64,000 bases of DNA, from contig NZ_JAKEUO010000004.1 of the NCBI RefSeq assembly GCF_022397915.1, positions 124,001 to 188,000 of the forward strand, given 5' to 3'. This document shows, in pieces, positions 1 to 8,709 of the stretch. Positions within the stretch are counted from its first letter, which is position 1; every line of letters starts with the position of its first letter. The DNA comes from Vibrio sp. Isolate34. GTDB taxonomy: Bacteria > Pseudomonadota > Gammaproteobacteria > Enterobacterales > Vibrionaceae. A model generated the notes under the pieces. It searched no databases and was not told the origin of the DNA. It saw only the letters and a list, made by a program, of their open reading frames with translations. Made by a program: the position numbers and the translations under genes.

Positions 1-398
1 TGGATGGCCTAGCAAAACGTAAAGGTAAGCTACCTTGGCCGATCAAAGATAAAGTTCTACATAACTACGGTTCACGTCAAACGGGGCAAATTAAATGGAA
101 AGGCATGGTGATCAACGCCAAGTACGGTCAGCAGGTTAAATCCGTTTACTCAGGTACGGTGGTATTTGCCGAGTATCTGCGAGGCTATGGTTTAGTGGTT
201 CTTCTCGACCACGGTAAAGGTGATATGACGCTCTATGGCTTTAACCAAGCACTTTTAAAGAAAGAAGGTGACAAAGTTAAAGCGGGTGAAGCCATCGCGC
301 TTGCGGGTAACACCGGCGGTCAAACTCGCCCATCATTGTACTTTGAGATTCGCAGAAACAGCCAAGCTCAGAACCCTAAGAGTTGGTTGGTTCGATAA
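1..398 (+). CDS. envC: Murein hydrolase activator EnvC, C-terminal part (5' end outside the window)
   Basis: The reading frame is open from the window edge (first full codon at base 3) to a TAA at 396-398, so only the last ~130 residues are present. They match the degenerate LytM/M23 domain of EnvC, the periplasmic FtsEX-controlled activator of the septal amidases AmiA and AmiB. Typical motifs are WPIKDKVLHNYGSRQ, then VYSGTVVFAEYLRGYG, LDHGKGDMTLYGFNQAL and ending in NPKSWLVR. The zinc ligands of active M23 peptidases are missing (LDHG and LYFEIR replace the HxH-type motif), as expected for an activator rather than an enzyme. The ATG at 105 is internal, not a start. It converges on the tetR gene, with 62 bases between them. 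Confidence 0.93.
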   Translation, partial: DGLAKRKGKLPWPIKDKVLHNYGSRQTGQIKWKGMVINAKYGQQVKSVYSGTVVFAEYLRGYGLVVLLDHGKGDMTLYGFNQALLKKEGDKVKAGEAIALAGNTGGQTRPSLYFEIRRNSQAQNPKSWLVR

Positions 399-402
399 AG
401 AG

Positions 403-445
403 CAGATGCGGGATGCGAGTATCTTTCTTCGAATCCCGTATATCG
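403..445. terminator. Possible hairpin between convergent envC and tetR
   Basis: CGGGAT (from about 410) and ATCCCG (from about 434) can pair across a loop of about 18 nt in the 62-base space between the two stop codons. T-rich sequence follows on the plus strand, but there is no clean T-run directly after the stem. It could be a weak bidirectional terminator or a small palindromic repeat. Confidence 0.3.
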
Positions 446-460
446 TTTACTCGTCTCTTT

Positions 461-1099
461 CTATTTAGAGTTCAACGCCCTCACACCATCTTCCAATAAT
501 GTCAGCTGCTCAAAACCTTGATCTGTCGCAATCGGTTTAACGGTGGCGATCATCTGCAACATTCCTTTATGAACAACTTGCTCTGTTATTTGCGCTTTTG
601 GAGACATCGCAGACTGGTACGCTAACCAACCCGATGCGATCAAGTGAAGAGAAGTCACCATCGACTTCATCTCTGAATCTGTCGCTTTCAGCAAGTTTAA
701 CTCAACAAAAGCTCTCATGATGTCGACAAGGTTGGTTTGCAGCCTTTCTTGCACAGCCATGTAATCAAGATGAAGCTGCTCATCACGAGACAAGATTTCA
801 GGAAGGTTTGCATAGAAGAAGCGGTACTTCCACATCAGAGTGAATATCGAATCTAAATAATGTTTTAATAGCGTGAGGCTTTCTTTCTGACCTTGGATCG
901 GCGTGAACCTTTCAAGTAATTCGGTAGAATAAAGGGTAAAGATATCACGGACAATTTCCTGCTTGTTACGAAAGTGGTAGTAGAGGTTACCAGGACTAAT
1001 CTCGATATGCTCAGCAATATGATTGGTCGTAATACTACGCTCACCATGCTCGTTAAAAAGCTCTAGAGCAGCGTAAACAATCTTGTCACGTGTTTTCAT
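461..1099 (-). CDS. TetR/AcrR-family transcriptional regulator
   Basis: A 212-residue protein with an N-terminal TetR helix-turn-helix (residues ~5-50: IVYAALELFNEHGERSITTN, then the recognition helix and the family signature ISPGNLYYHFRNKQEIV). The remaining ~150 residues are a helical ligand/dimerisation domain with no family I can name, so the effector is unknown. The ATG at 1097-1099 is the natural start because the HTH begins a few residues later. A perfect 15-bp inverted repeat sits 16 bases upstream (1115-1156), which suggests autoregulation. The next gene upstream is ugd on the same strand, 140 bases away, so ugd readthrough could also be affected. It is not SlmA, which is encoded elsewhere in this window. 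Confidence 0.85.
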   Translation of the reverse strand: MKTRDKIVYAALELFNEHGERSITTNHIAEHIEISPGNLYYHFRNKQEIVRDIFTLYSTELLERFTPIQGQKESLTLLKHYLDSIFTLMWKYRFFYANLPEILSRDEQLHLDYMAVQERLQTNLVDIMRAFVELNLLKATDSEMKSMVTSLHLIASGWLAYQSAMSPKAQITEQVVHKGMLQMIATVKPIATDQGFEQLTLLEDGVRALNSK

Positions 1100-1114
1100 T
1101 AGTTATTAGTATCC

Positions 1115-1156
1115 CTATCCGTTTAGTGGTTCAGTATATCGCCACTAAACGGATAG
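1115..1156. promoter_or_regulatory. 15-bp perfect inverted repeat, likely operator of the TetR regulator
   Basis: The left arm CTATCCGTTTAGTGG (1115-1129) is the exact reverse complement of the right arm (1142-1156), with a 12-base spacer. It lies just upstream of the tetR start. TetR-family proteins bind such palindromes and usually repress their own gene. No T-run follows either side, so a terminator for ugd is unlikely. Confidence 0.6.
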
Positions 1157-1239
1157 ATCGAGCTGTTAACATCTGGTCGAATTAGCAAACGCTAAAATTC
1201 ACCTTCAACCGTCACACCTTTGATCAATCACAGCTGTCA

Positions 1240-2403
1240 TTAATCGCTGCCAAACAGGTCTCGTGTGTACACCTTATCTGCTACGTCTGCGATTTCTTCT
1301 ACCATTCTGTTAGATACAATCACATCCGATACGGCTTTGAACTCTTCTAGGTCAGAATAGACTTTAGAGTTAAAGAAATGCTCTTCTTCCAATACCGGTT
1401 CATACACGACGACTTCGATGCCTTTGGCTTTTAAACGCTTCATGATCCCTTGGATGGAAGAAGCACGGAAATTGTCAGAGCCCGCCTTCATGATCAAACG
1501 ATAAATACCGACAATTTTAGGCGAGCGCTTAATAATTGAATCCGCAATGAAGTCTTTTCGGGTACGGTTAGCGTCAACAATCGCACCCACAATGTTGTTT
1601 GGTACATCTTGATAGTTTGCTAATAGTTGCTTGGTGTCTTTTGGTAAGCAGTAACCACCGTAACCAAATGAAGGGTTGTTGTAATGATTGCCAATTCGAG
1701 GGTCTAAGCCCACACCTTCAATGATCTGACGAGAATCCAAACCATGCGCTTCCGCGTAAGAATCAAGCTCATTGAAATAAGAAACTCGCATCGCTAGGTA
1801 GGTATTTGAGAACAGTTTTACTGCTTCTGCTTCTGTTGAGTTAGTAAACAAAACATCGATGCTCTCTTTTTCTGCGCCTTCAACCAGCAGATTCGCAAAC
1901 ACTTTAGCGCGTTCAGAACACTCACCAACGATAATTCGCGATGGGTGTAGGTTATCGTAAAGGGCTTTGCCTTCGCGCAAAAACTCAGGGGAAAACATGA
2001 CGTTTTCACAGTTCAGTTCTTGCTTAACGCGCTCAGTATAACCAACAGGGACCGTTGATTTGATCACCATGACAGCATTTGGATTGATATCCATGACGTC
2101 TTTAATGACCGATTCTACAGAGCTGGTATCAAAATAATTATTTTTTGGATCATAATCGGTTGGAGTAGCAATAATGACAAATTCAGCGTTTTTGTAAGCT
2201 GCTTTATCTGTTGTCGCCCTGAAATTCAGCACCTTATTTGATAGAAAGTGCTCAATCTCATTATCTACAATCGGTGACTGCTTATTATTCAGCATTGTCA
2301 CTTTTTCATCGATGATATCTACCGCGACTACTTCATGATGTTGTGCTAACAGCATTGCGTTTGATAGACCCACATACCCAGTACCGGCTACTGCAATCTT
2401 CAT
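1240..2403 (-). CDS. ugd: UDP-glucose 6-dehydrogenase
   Basis: A 387-residue cytosolic enzyme that oxidises UDP-glucose to UDP-glucuronate with two NAD+. The N-terminal Rossmann fold starts at residue 1 ([18 protein letters not shown]), and the catalytic cysteine lies in [13 protein letters not shown]. The C-terminal UDP-binding domain ends normally. Length fits the short Ugd class (~388 residues) of Vibrio and enteric bacteria. UDP-glucuronate would feed surface polysaccharide, including through the UDP-glucuronate-4-epimerase-like protein at 19951-20955. It is divergent from hldD with a 152-base shared promoter region. Confidence 0.95.
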   Translation of the reverse strand: MKIAVAGTGYVGLSNAMLLAQHHEVVAVDIIDEKVTMLNNKQSPIVDNEIEHFLSNKVLNFRATTDKAAYKNAEFVIIATPTDYDPKNNYFDTSSVESVIKDVMDINPNAVMVIKSTVPVGYTERVKQELNCENVMFSPEFLREGKALYDNLHPSRIIVGECSERAKVFANLLVEGAEKESIDVLFTNSTEAEAVKLFSNTYLAMRVSYFNELDSYAEAHGLDSRQIIEGVGLDPRIGNHYNNPSFGYGGYCLPKDTKQLLANYQDVPNNIVGAIVDANRTRKDFIADSIIKRSPKIVGIYRLIMKAGSDNFRASSIQGIMKRLKAKGIEVVVYEPVLEEEHFFNSKVYSDLEEFKAVSDVIVSNRMVEEIADVADKVYTRDLFGSD

Positions 2404-2555
2404 GATAATACCTATAGTTTTGAGTAATTAACTCAACATAATTTATAACTTAGCTTGCCGTATCATACTCTGGTTGGGGAATTATTCCACTAGCCCGCTT
2501 TATCCATTCCTTGCTATACTCGTGACAGTTTTGTATTCAAAAGAGTTAGAAAATT

Positions 2556-3497
2556 ATGATTATCGTAACGGGTGGTGCTGGCATGATTGGCAGCAATATT
2601 GTTAAGGCGCTTAATGAAGCGGGCCACAACGATATTCTAGTCGTCGACAACTTAAAAGATGGTAAGAAATTTAAGAACCTTGTAGACCTAGACATCACGG
2701 ATTACATGGATCGTGATGATTTTCTAACTCAGGTTATGGCTGGTGATGATTTCGGTCATATTGAAGCCATCTTCCATGAAGGGGCATGCTCTGCTACCAC
2801 GGAGTGGGATGGCAAATACATGATGCTCAACAACTATGAATACTCAAAAGAGCTACTTCATTACTGTGTTGAGCGTGAAATTCCTTTCTTGTATGCCTCT
2901 TCAGCTGCGACTTATGGTGAAACCGATACTTTCATTGAAGAGCAAGAATACGAAGGTGCATTGAATGTCTACGGCTACTCAAAGCAACAATTTGATAACT
3001 ACGTTCGTCGCCTAACGGCTGATGCAGCAGCGCATAACGAAACGCTTCCACAAATCGTAGGGTTTCGTTACTTCAATGTTTATGGTCCACGCGAGCAACA
3101 CAAAGGCAGCATGGCCTCTGTCGCTTTCCACCTAAACAACCAAATGAATGCCGGTGAAAACCCGAAATTGTTCGCAGGTAGCGAAACCTTCAAGCGTGAT
3201 TTTGTATATGTGGGTGATGTAGCAGCAGTAAACCTCTGGTTCCTAGAAAACGGTGTTTCAGGCATCTTCAACCTAGGTACAGGTAACGCAGAGTCTTTTG
3301 AAGAAGTCGCCAAAGCGGTAATTAGGCATCACGGTAAAGGCGAAATCGAAACAATTCCTTTCCCTGAACATTTAAAAGGTGCTTACCAAGAGTTTACTCA
3401 AGCTGACTTAACCAAGCTTCGCAATACAGGTTGCGATATTGAGTTTAAAGCAGTAGCCGATGGCGTTGCTGAGTACATGAAGATCGTAAACGCTTAA
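2556..3497 (+). CDS. hldD: ADP-L-glycero-D-manno-heptose 6-epimerase
   Basis: A 313-residue extended short-chain dehydrogenase that converts ADP-D-glycero-D-manno-heptose to the L-glycero form used in the LPS inner core. The NADP-binding loop is GGAGMIGSN at residues 5-13, the Tyr-Lys pair is in YGYSKQQFD, and the HldD-specific segment [15 protein letters not shown] is present. The ATG at 2556 gives the usual length. It opens the plus-strand LPS block (hldD, lpxM, waaL, two transferases). A perfect 12-bp hairpin follows about 20 bases after its stop. Confidence 0.97.
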   Translation: MIIVTGGAGMIGSNIVKALNEAGHNDILVVDNLKDGKKFKNLVDLDITDYMDRDDFLTQVMAGDDFGHIEAIFHEGACSATTEWDGKYMMLNNYEYSKELLHYCVEREIPFLYASSAATYGETDTFIEEQEYEGALNVYGYSKQQFDNYVRRLTADAAAHNETLPQIVGFRYFNVYGPREQHKGSMASVAFHLNNQMNAGENPKLFAGSETFKRDFVYVGDVAAVNLWFLENGVSGIFNLGTGNAESFEEVAKAVIRHHGKGEIETIPFPEHLKGAYQEFTQADLTKLRNTGCDIEFKAVADGVAEYMKIVNA

Positions 3498-3517
3498 CGG
3501 TATATTTCAGATTAGGA

Positions 3518-3553
3518 CCAATAATACACCCTACTTTTAGCGTGTATTATTGG
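3518..3553 (+). repeat. Perfect 12-bp inverted repeat after hldD
   Basis: CCAATAATACAC (3518-3529) is exactly complementary to 3542-3553, with a 12-base loop. No T-run follows on the plus strand, so it is not a standard terminator. It may be an mRNA 3' stability element, a processing site or a protein-binding palindrome ahead of lpxM. Confidence 0.5.
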
Positions 3554-3631
3554 GAATGTCTAACGAATATAATCATTCCCAGAGTGACCGATATTAAGTG
3601 AACTCTCTGATTTAAATAATGTAGTGAATGA

Positions 3632-4588
3632 ATGACCACACAACGCAATGATTTTGATCCAAAAGCTTACAACCCTGAGTTTGAATGGGGTTTTCTAGCA
3701 CCTAAATACTGGGGAACTTGGATTGCTGTTTTGTTATCGTCTTTAGTCTGCTTCTTGCCTAATAGCATTCGTTTAGCACTCGCTAAGTTTATGGCTAAGC
3801 AAGCTGTAAAAATTAAGAATAAGGCTAACCGCCGAGCTCGTGTAAACCTTGAGATGTGTTTCCCTGAGCAATCTATCGAAGAGCGCGAAGACACTCTCTA
3901 TCAGTCATACGTTACTTCCATCTCATTTTTGATGGGATTTGCTTCACTGACACTCAAGAGTAAAACTTGGCTAGAGAATAACACTTCGATTAACGGCCTG
4001 AGCAACCTAACCGATATTACAGACAGTGGCGAGAATGTTATCTTGTTAGTACCACACACGTGGGCTATCGACATCCCAGCAGTATTACTCGCATCACGTG
4101 ACCTTCCAGTATCTGCGATGGCAAAAGCCCAGAAAAACAAACTCAGTGACTGGTTGATGCACAGACAGCGAGTGCAATACGGCGGTCGTGTTTATGATCG
4201 CAGTGGTGGTATAAAACCTTTCATCAAATCCGTTAGAGATGGTTACCTAGGTTATTACCTTCCGGATGAAGATCTTGGTCGCGAGCACAGCGTCTTCGTT
4301 GATTTTTTTGCTACACAAAAAGCAACTATTTCAGGGCTTGGTCGATTATCTAAACTGAGCAAAGCTAAAATTGTTCCTCTGTTTGCTCAATACGATAGCA
4401 ATACTGGTCAATACACGTTGGATTTTTACCCTGCCCTTCCATTCCCGACAGGAAGCGAAGAAGACGACGCACGTATGATGAATCAATGCATTGAAAATTA
4501 CGTGAGCAAGAACCCTGAACAATATATGTGGATCTTAAGGCTGCTTAAGACTCGTCCTGATAGTAATACAAATCCTTATAATAGTTAG
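3632..4588 (+). CDS. lpxM: Lipid A late acyltransferase, LpxM type
   Basis: A 318-residue inner-membrane acyltransferase of the LpxL/LpxM/HtrB superfamily, which adds a secondary acyl chain to Kdo2-lipid A from acyl-ACP. One membrane anchor lies near residues 28-50 (GTWIAVLLSSLVCFLPNSIR). The catalytic HX4D is HTWAID, close to the HGWAVD of E. coli LpxM. The downstream YLPDEDLG motif and the C-terminal EQYMWILRLLKTRP are also typical. The window has a second paralogue (26219-27199) with HALNLE, so the two look like the LpxM and LpxL pair. The ATG at 3632 has no strong ribosome-binding site. waaL starts 16 bases after the stop. Confidence 0.9.
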   Translation: MTTQRNDFDPKAYNPEFEWGFLAPKYWGTWIAVLLSSLVCFLPNSIRLALAKFMAKQAVKIKNKANRRARVNLEMCFPEQSIEEREDTLYQSYVTSISFLMGFASLTLKSKTWLENNTSINGLSNLTDITDSGENVILLVPHTWAIDIPAVLLASRDLPVSAMAKAQKNKLSDWLMHRQRVQYGGRVYDRSGGIKPFIKSVRDGYLGYYLPDEDLGREHSVFVDFFATQKATISGLGRLSKLSKAKIVPLFAQYDSNTGQYTLDFYPALPFPTGSEEDDARMMNQCIENYVSKNPEQYMWILRLLKTRPDSNTNPYNS

Positions 4589-4604
4589 CATTAAATTCAA
4601 CAGT

Positions 4605-5804
4605 ATGAATATTATTAACAGAAAGCAGATTTATACAGCACTCTTACTATTACCTTACTTTTTTGCTGTTACAGGCATGTTAGTTTTAGATAGTGGTGAT
4701 AAGAAAATGATCCCACTATTTTTGATTAGTATCATCGTCAGTATATTAGTATTTAAAAAAGAAACTATATTAAATAACATACAGAACCCGTTTGTGTGGT
4801 TAATTGGCATTTCATGTATATATACAGTATTTAGTTACTATTATCATGGAGCAAGCTCTAGAGAACTGAGGTCACTGATTGGCGTTACTCTTTTTCTTAT
4901 AGCTTTCCCATATCAAATGCTTACTCAAAAAGTAATTCAATGGGTAGTTTTGATCGGTAGTTTTGTTGTATGTATCAATAGCATCTATTTTAATTTTTAC
5001 ATGGGAGTATCTCGCGATGCTGGCTATATAAATCCCATACCATACGCAACAGCATGTGCTCTTCTATCCGTAGTGGCATTTTCTTTGTTAATCGAAGCCT
5101 CAAAAACAAAAGAAAAAGCGATGCTTTCAACAGCATTCTTACTATCTTTACCTCCTATAATTTCCAGCGAAACTAGAGGAGTTTGGTTAGCCTTAACAAT
5201 AAGTCTTTTTATTATTTGCCTCATCAAATGTGTACAAAAGGCTCCAACAAAAAAACAATTAATCTCTATACTTTTCATCACTACATTATCATTTGCTTTT
5301 GGTTCTTACTTATTTAAAGAAAGAATCACAGAAAGATATGAACGAACTGTCTATGAGATACAACAAATTCAATCGGGCAATTATAAAACTTCTATTGGTC
5401 AAAGATTGCAACTATGGCAACTAGCTCCTCAATTAATTGAAAAAAGACCAATACTCGGTTATGGGAGTGAGACGCCACAGTTATTAAAAGAAAAGCGGGA
5501 AAAAAAAGAAATATCTAAGACTACTTATCGACTTGCTTCACATCATTACCATAATCAATTCATTAATAAGATGGTTAAAGCTGGTATTATTGGTCTAATA
5601 CTCACACTGGGGTTTCTAATCTACCCATTAATGACATTGAAGCATCTAAACTCAACTGATAAGTATCTAGCAATTGGTTTGGTTTGCCTATTTTTCGTAG
5701 CTGGATTAACCGATGTTCCTTTTAATCACCCTCAACCACTAATGTTATATCTATTATTTCTAGTCCCTATTTGCTCAAGATGTAAGAGAGTTGCCAATGA
5801 CTAA
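4605..5804 (+). CDS. waaL: O-antigen ligase / polymerase family membrane protein (WaaL-like)
   Basis: A 399-residue polytopic inner-membrane protein with about eleven hydrophobic segments. It has the features of the Wzy_C/WaaL family: an arginine in SSETRGVW (residues ~188-194), a large hydrophilic loop (~240-315), and a histidine cluster SHHYHNQF (~312-319) that matches the catalytic His region of WaaL, followed by KAGIIG. WaaL transfers undecaprenyl-linked O-chains to the lipid A core on the periplasmic side. Its place in the core-LPS block supports ligase over Wzy polymerase, but sequence alone does not exclude the latter. Base composition is clearly more AT-rich than in the flanking core genes. 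Its stop overlaps the start of the next gene. Confidence 0.85.
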   Translation: MNIINRKQIYTALLLLPYFFAVTGMLVLDSGDKKMIPLFLISIIVSILVFKKETILNNIQNPFVWLIGISCIYTVFSYYYHGASSRELRSLIGVTLFLIAFPYQMLTQKVIQWVVLIGSFVVCINSIYFNFYMGVSRDAGYINPIPYATACALLSVVAFSLLIEASKTKEKAMLSTAFLLSLPPIISSETRGVWLALTISLFIICLIKCVQKAPTKKQLISILFITTLSFAFGSYLFKERITERYERTVYEIQQIQSGNYKTSIGQRLQLWQLAPQLIEKRPILGYGSETPQLLKEKREKKEISKTTYRLASHHYHNQFINKMVKAGIIGLILTLGFLIYPLMTLKHLNSTDKYLAIGLVCLFFVAGLTDVPFNHPQPLMLYLLFLVPICSRCKRVAND

Positions 5805-6549
5805 AATCTTCGTGATAAATTTAGAATCTTCCATCGAGAGAAAAGAGAACATTAGTCGTCAACTAGATGAACTATCTCTTCCTTTTGAATTATTTTCTGC
5901 CGTGGACGGCAGAACATCTCCTCCTCATCCGCTACTTAAACACTATAATGATGACCTGAGCCAAACATACCGGGCAAAAACACTTAATGCTGGTCAACTA
6001 GGTTGTTACGCAAGTCATTTCTTACTCTGGGAAAAGTGTGTAGAACTCAACCAACCAATAATCGTAATCGAAGATGATGCTCTTATATTTAAAGAGGCAC
6101 TCCTTAACTTCGTACAAGATATTAATGACATACCTGAAACTGTAGAGTGTGTGAGACTGTTCAAAAATAAGCGACGTAAATATGACTCTTACGAAGCGTT
6201 CAAAGCTAAATCGACGAGTATTCATAAGTTCACTAAAGGGCATATGAGTACAACAGCCTACTTCTTGAGGCCTTCAGCCGCTAAAAAACTTCTTCTCCAC
6301 TCAAAAGAATGGTACATGGCTGTAGATATTTACATGGATCGGTTCTGGCAAAACGAAGTCGAGTGCTACGGCACTGCGGTACCCTGCTTAACGAATGACC
6401 CTAAGTTTGATTCTGAAATAGGTTATGCTAAACGAACTACGAATAGAAGTATATTCAAAAAGTGCAAACGTGAGTGGTTCAATTTAAACGAAACCATCCA
6501 ACGTCACCTACATAACATAAAATTCAAACTGAGTAGAAGTAAATCATGA
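5797..6549 (+). CDS. Glycosyltransferase family 25 (LPS biosynthesis)
   Basis: About 250 residues with the GT25 pattern: N-terminal FVINLESSIERKENI, then FSAVDGR, LNAGQLGCYASHF, and the acidic motif VIEDDA. GT25 enzymes are LgtB/LgtE-like transferases that extend LPS core oligosaccharide in the cytosol. The ATG at 5797 overlaps the waaL stop (ATGACTAA) and has AAGAGAG about 6 bases upstream. A TTG two codons earlier (5791) is possible but less likely. No membrane segment is present; the C-terminus is basic. The acceptor and donor sugar cannot be read from sequence. Confidence 0.85.
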   Translation: MTKIFVINLESSIERKENISRQLDELSLPFELFSAVDGRTSPPHPLLKHYNDDLSQTYRAKTLNAGQLGCYASHFLLWEKCVELNQPIIVIEDDALIFKEALLNFVQDINDIPETVECVRLFKNKRRKYDSYEAFKAKSTSIHKFTKGHMSTTAYFLRPSAAKKLLLHSKEWYMAVDIYMDRFWQNEVECYGTAVPCLTNDPKFDSEIGYAKRTTNRSIFKKCKREWFNLNETIQRHLHNIKFKLSRSKS

Positions 6550-7649
6550 ACTCAACACATAAAGATATTTATGTCTGCTCGACGGTAAGGCACTTATTAC
6601 TTAGCTTATATAAAGCACAAGATGAGATTAATCCGTCGACCATAATTTATTTCTATGATTATCAAGATGTAGATCCTAAAGACATAGACACAGATCAACT
6701 TCCTACAAAAATAGAGTTAGTGTTAATGAATAGGGAATCGTTAGTTAATCATATAAAGAAGATTGGATACATTGGTAAATATATTTTATTTTGCTCTCTT
6801 CGTGGTTGGTCAATACCAGAACCATTAAAAAAAATATTGGTGTCTTCAATATATGAAAGCAATAACAACGTAGACTTAAAGGTCGGGATAAATAAACTAT
6901 TCTTATTCAATGACAATAATAAGATGTCTAGGTTATTTCGCCTTCTAGTTAAATCTTACTCAATGATAGAAGATGGAATGGGGAATTACGTTAAGCACCA
7001 GATTGATGACAAGCCCAAGCAATTATTTCGTTTGCTATCAAATCAACCGCCTAAGCATTACGTATTTGGTGAAAGAAAGCAATGTGACCACATTTATGTG
7101 GTACACCCAGAAAAGTTACCAAAATCAGTACAACACAAAGGAAGAAGACTTGTTTTATCAAAAGATAAAGCAAAAATATCAAAAATTCAACAATGTTTTA
7201 AATTTGACAGTACTAATAATTTCGACAATAAAACATTGATCATCGCCACACAACCCATATTTAACAAATTAAAAGGTAAGCTTAAAGACAATGGGTTCTT
7301 TTATGACATTTATAATAGATTAATATTAGAGAGTAGACGTAAAGGTTTCACTCCAATTTTAAAATTGCACCCAAAGGAAAGCGAGTCAGATTATTTTTCT
7401 TTCAAAGAGCAAGGTGTGACATTTTTATCTAATAAATTACCTTTGGAACTTTATCTACTATCTAGTACAGATAAGGTTAACATAATATCAATTAACTCTT
7501 CAGCCGGCATGGGGATGGAAGAGTATTGTAAAACGTATAAATTAATTCCAGACAGAAAAATTCATAACTTTGCAAATATACTAGTTGAATTAGAAAAAAA
7601 ACAAGATAGCCTTCAAGATTTAATATCTCTACAGCTATCTAACATCTAA
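6546..7649 (+). CDS. Sialyltransferase-like glycosyltransferase (GT52-like), candidate nonulosonate transferase
   Basis: 367 residues with low overall similarity to families I know, but it carries the three motifs shared by bacterial sialyltransferases of the GT38/GT52/GT97/GT100 type. These are an acidic D/E-D/E-G motif (IEDGMGNY, EDG at 142-144), an HP motif (LKLHPKES, 275-276) and a Ser-Ser motif (SINSSAGM, 318-319). The N-terminus (DIYVCSTVRHLLLSLYKA) also resembles the start of GT52 proteins. These enzymes use CMP-activated nonulosonates. The neighbouring convergent operon makes CMP-pseudaminate, so transfer of pseudaminic acid to LPS is a reasonable inference, not shown. It starts within the previous gene (ATGA overlap) and is very AT-rich. 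Confidence 0.65.
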   Translation: MNSTHKDIYVCSTVRHLLLSLYKAQDEINPSTIIYFYDYQDVDPKDIDTDQLPTKIELVLMNRESLVNHIKKIGYIGKYILFCSLRGWSIPEPLKKILVSSIYESNNNVDLKVGINKLFLFNDNNKMSRLFRLLVKSYSMIEDGMGNYVKHQIDDKPKQLFRLLSNQPPKHYVFGERKQCDHIYVVHPEKLPKSVQHKGRRLVLSKDKAKISKIQQCFKFDSTNNFDNKTLIIATQPIFNKLKGKLKDNGFFYDIYNRLILESRRKGFTPILKLHPKESESDYFSFKEQGVTFLSNKLPLELYLLSSTDKVNIISINSSAGMGMEEYCKTYKLIPDRKIHNFANILVELEKKQDSLQDLISLQLSNI

Positions 7650-8699
7650 CTATATAAATAAATTCAAGGATAAAGGAGTTCCTGAATTTATCTTAGTTAG
7701 AGCTTTTTTTCCTAGAACTTCTTCATAGTATTTTGGTGGCAAACCAAAACCAGGTCTGATACTCCGAATGTTTTCAGGAGTCAACAATTCACCTGCTGCT
7801 ATGTCTTTTACCACATATAAAGAGCGACGGAATTTCACGTTTCCTTTTTCAGCTTCCGTTCTTTCGTAATTGACTTGCCCCATTGCTTGCCATGCTGTTT
7901 TTGTATCTTTACAAAGCGCAGTAAGCTCATGAGGTTCGAGAGAAAAACTATCATCCGCTCCACCACCATTACGATCCATAGTCACGTGTTTTTCGATCAA
8001 ACACGCCCCTAATGTTACAGAAGCCACAGCCGTTGCATTGTCAATAGTGTGATCAGAAAGACCCGATAAAACTTCAAATCGTTCCGCGATGTCAGCAATC
8101 GTCTTAAGATTATATTGGTCAGCTGGCGCAGGATAACCACTAACGCAATGCAGTACTACCAACTCTTGGCACCCGTTATCTTTCGCAGTTTTAATGGCTT
8201 CAGCAATCTCTTCTTCATTCGCCATACCGGTTGAGATAATCATTGGCTTACCAGTCTGAGCAACGCGTTTAATCAGCGGTAAGTCAACTACTTCAAACGA
8301 TGCGATCTTATAGGCAGGAGCATCTAGCTCTTCAAGTAAATCCACAGCCGTAAAGTCGAAAGGCGAGCTGAATATAGTGATACCTAAATCTTTTGCTTTT
8401 TCAAACAAAGGCTTATGCCATCTCCAAGGCATATGAGCACCTTTATAAAGCTCATACAAGGTTTGACCATCCCATAAACCACCATGGATCTGAAACTCTT
8501 CAGAATCACAGTCCATTGTAATGGTTTCATGAGTGTAGGTTTGAAGCTTGATCGCATCCGCTCCAGCCTTCTTCGCCTCTTCCATAATCTGGAAAGCGCG
8601 ATTAATGTCACCATTATGATTTGCTGATAATTCAGCAATAATATAAGGAGCGTAGTCAGGGCCTATGTTTCGACCGTCAATTGAAATATATGGTTTCAT
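7650..8699 (-). CDS. pseI: Pseudaminic acid synthase
   Basis: A 349-residue NeuB-family synthase. It condenses 2,4-diacetamido-2,4,6-trideoxy-L-altrose with phosphoenolpyruvate to form pseudaminic acid. Residues 1-280 form the TIM barrel (IIAELSANHNGD, ADAIKLQTYT, FSSPFDFTAVDLL, YKIASFEVVD, GLSDHT, IEKHVTMDR). Residues ~290-349 are the SAF/antifreeze-like domain (LYVVKDIAAGELLTPENI). The segment LWDGQTLYELYKGAHMPW is characteristic of PseI rather than of sialic or legionaminic acid synthases. It is last in the pse operon, 10 bases after pseGH. Its TAG at 7650-7652 directly abuts the stop of the opposing transferase gene. Confidence 0.93.
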   Translation of the reverse strand: MKPYISIDGRNIGPDYAPYIIAELSANHNGDINRAFQIMEEAKKAGADAIKLQTYTHETITMDCDSEEFQIHGGLWDGQTLYELYKGAHMPWRWHKPLFEKAKDLGITIFSSPFDFTAVDLLEELDAPAYKIASFEVVDLPLIKRVAQTGKPMIISTGMANEEEIAEAIKTAKDNGCQELVVLHCVSGYPAPADQYNLKTIADIAERFEVLSGLSDHTIDNATAVASVTLGACLIEKHVTMDRNGGGADDSFSLEPHELTALCKDTKTAWQAMGQVNYERTEAEKGNVKFRRSLYVVKDIAAGELLTPENIRSIRPGFGLPPKYYEEVLGKKALTKINSGTPLSLNLFI

Positions 8700-8709
8700 C
8701 AGAATCTCA

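Noticed and set aside
865..1047. Reading frames antisense or out of frame to larger genes (for example 865-1047, 12604-12870, 28404-28898, 46086-46559)
   Set aside because: They lie inside well-recognised genes, lack ribosome-binding sites and show no recognisable protein features.
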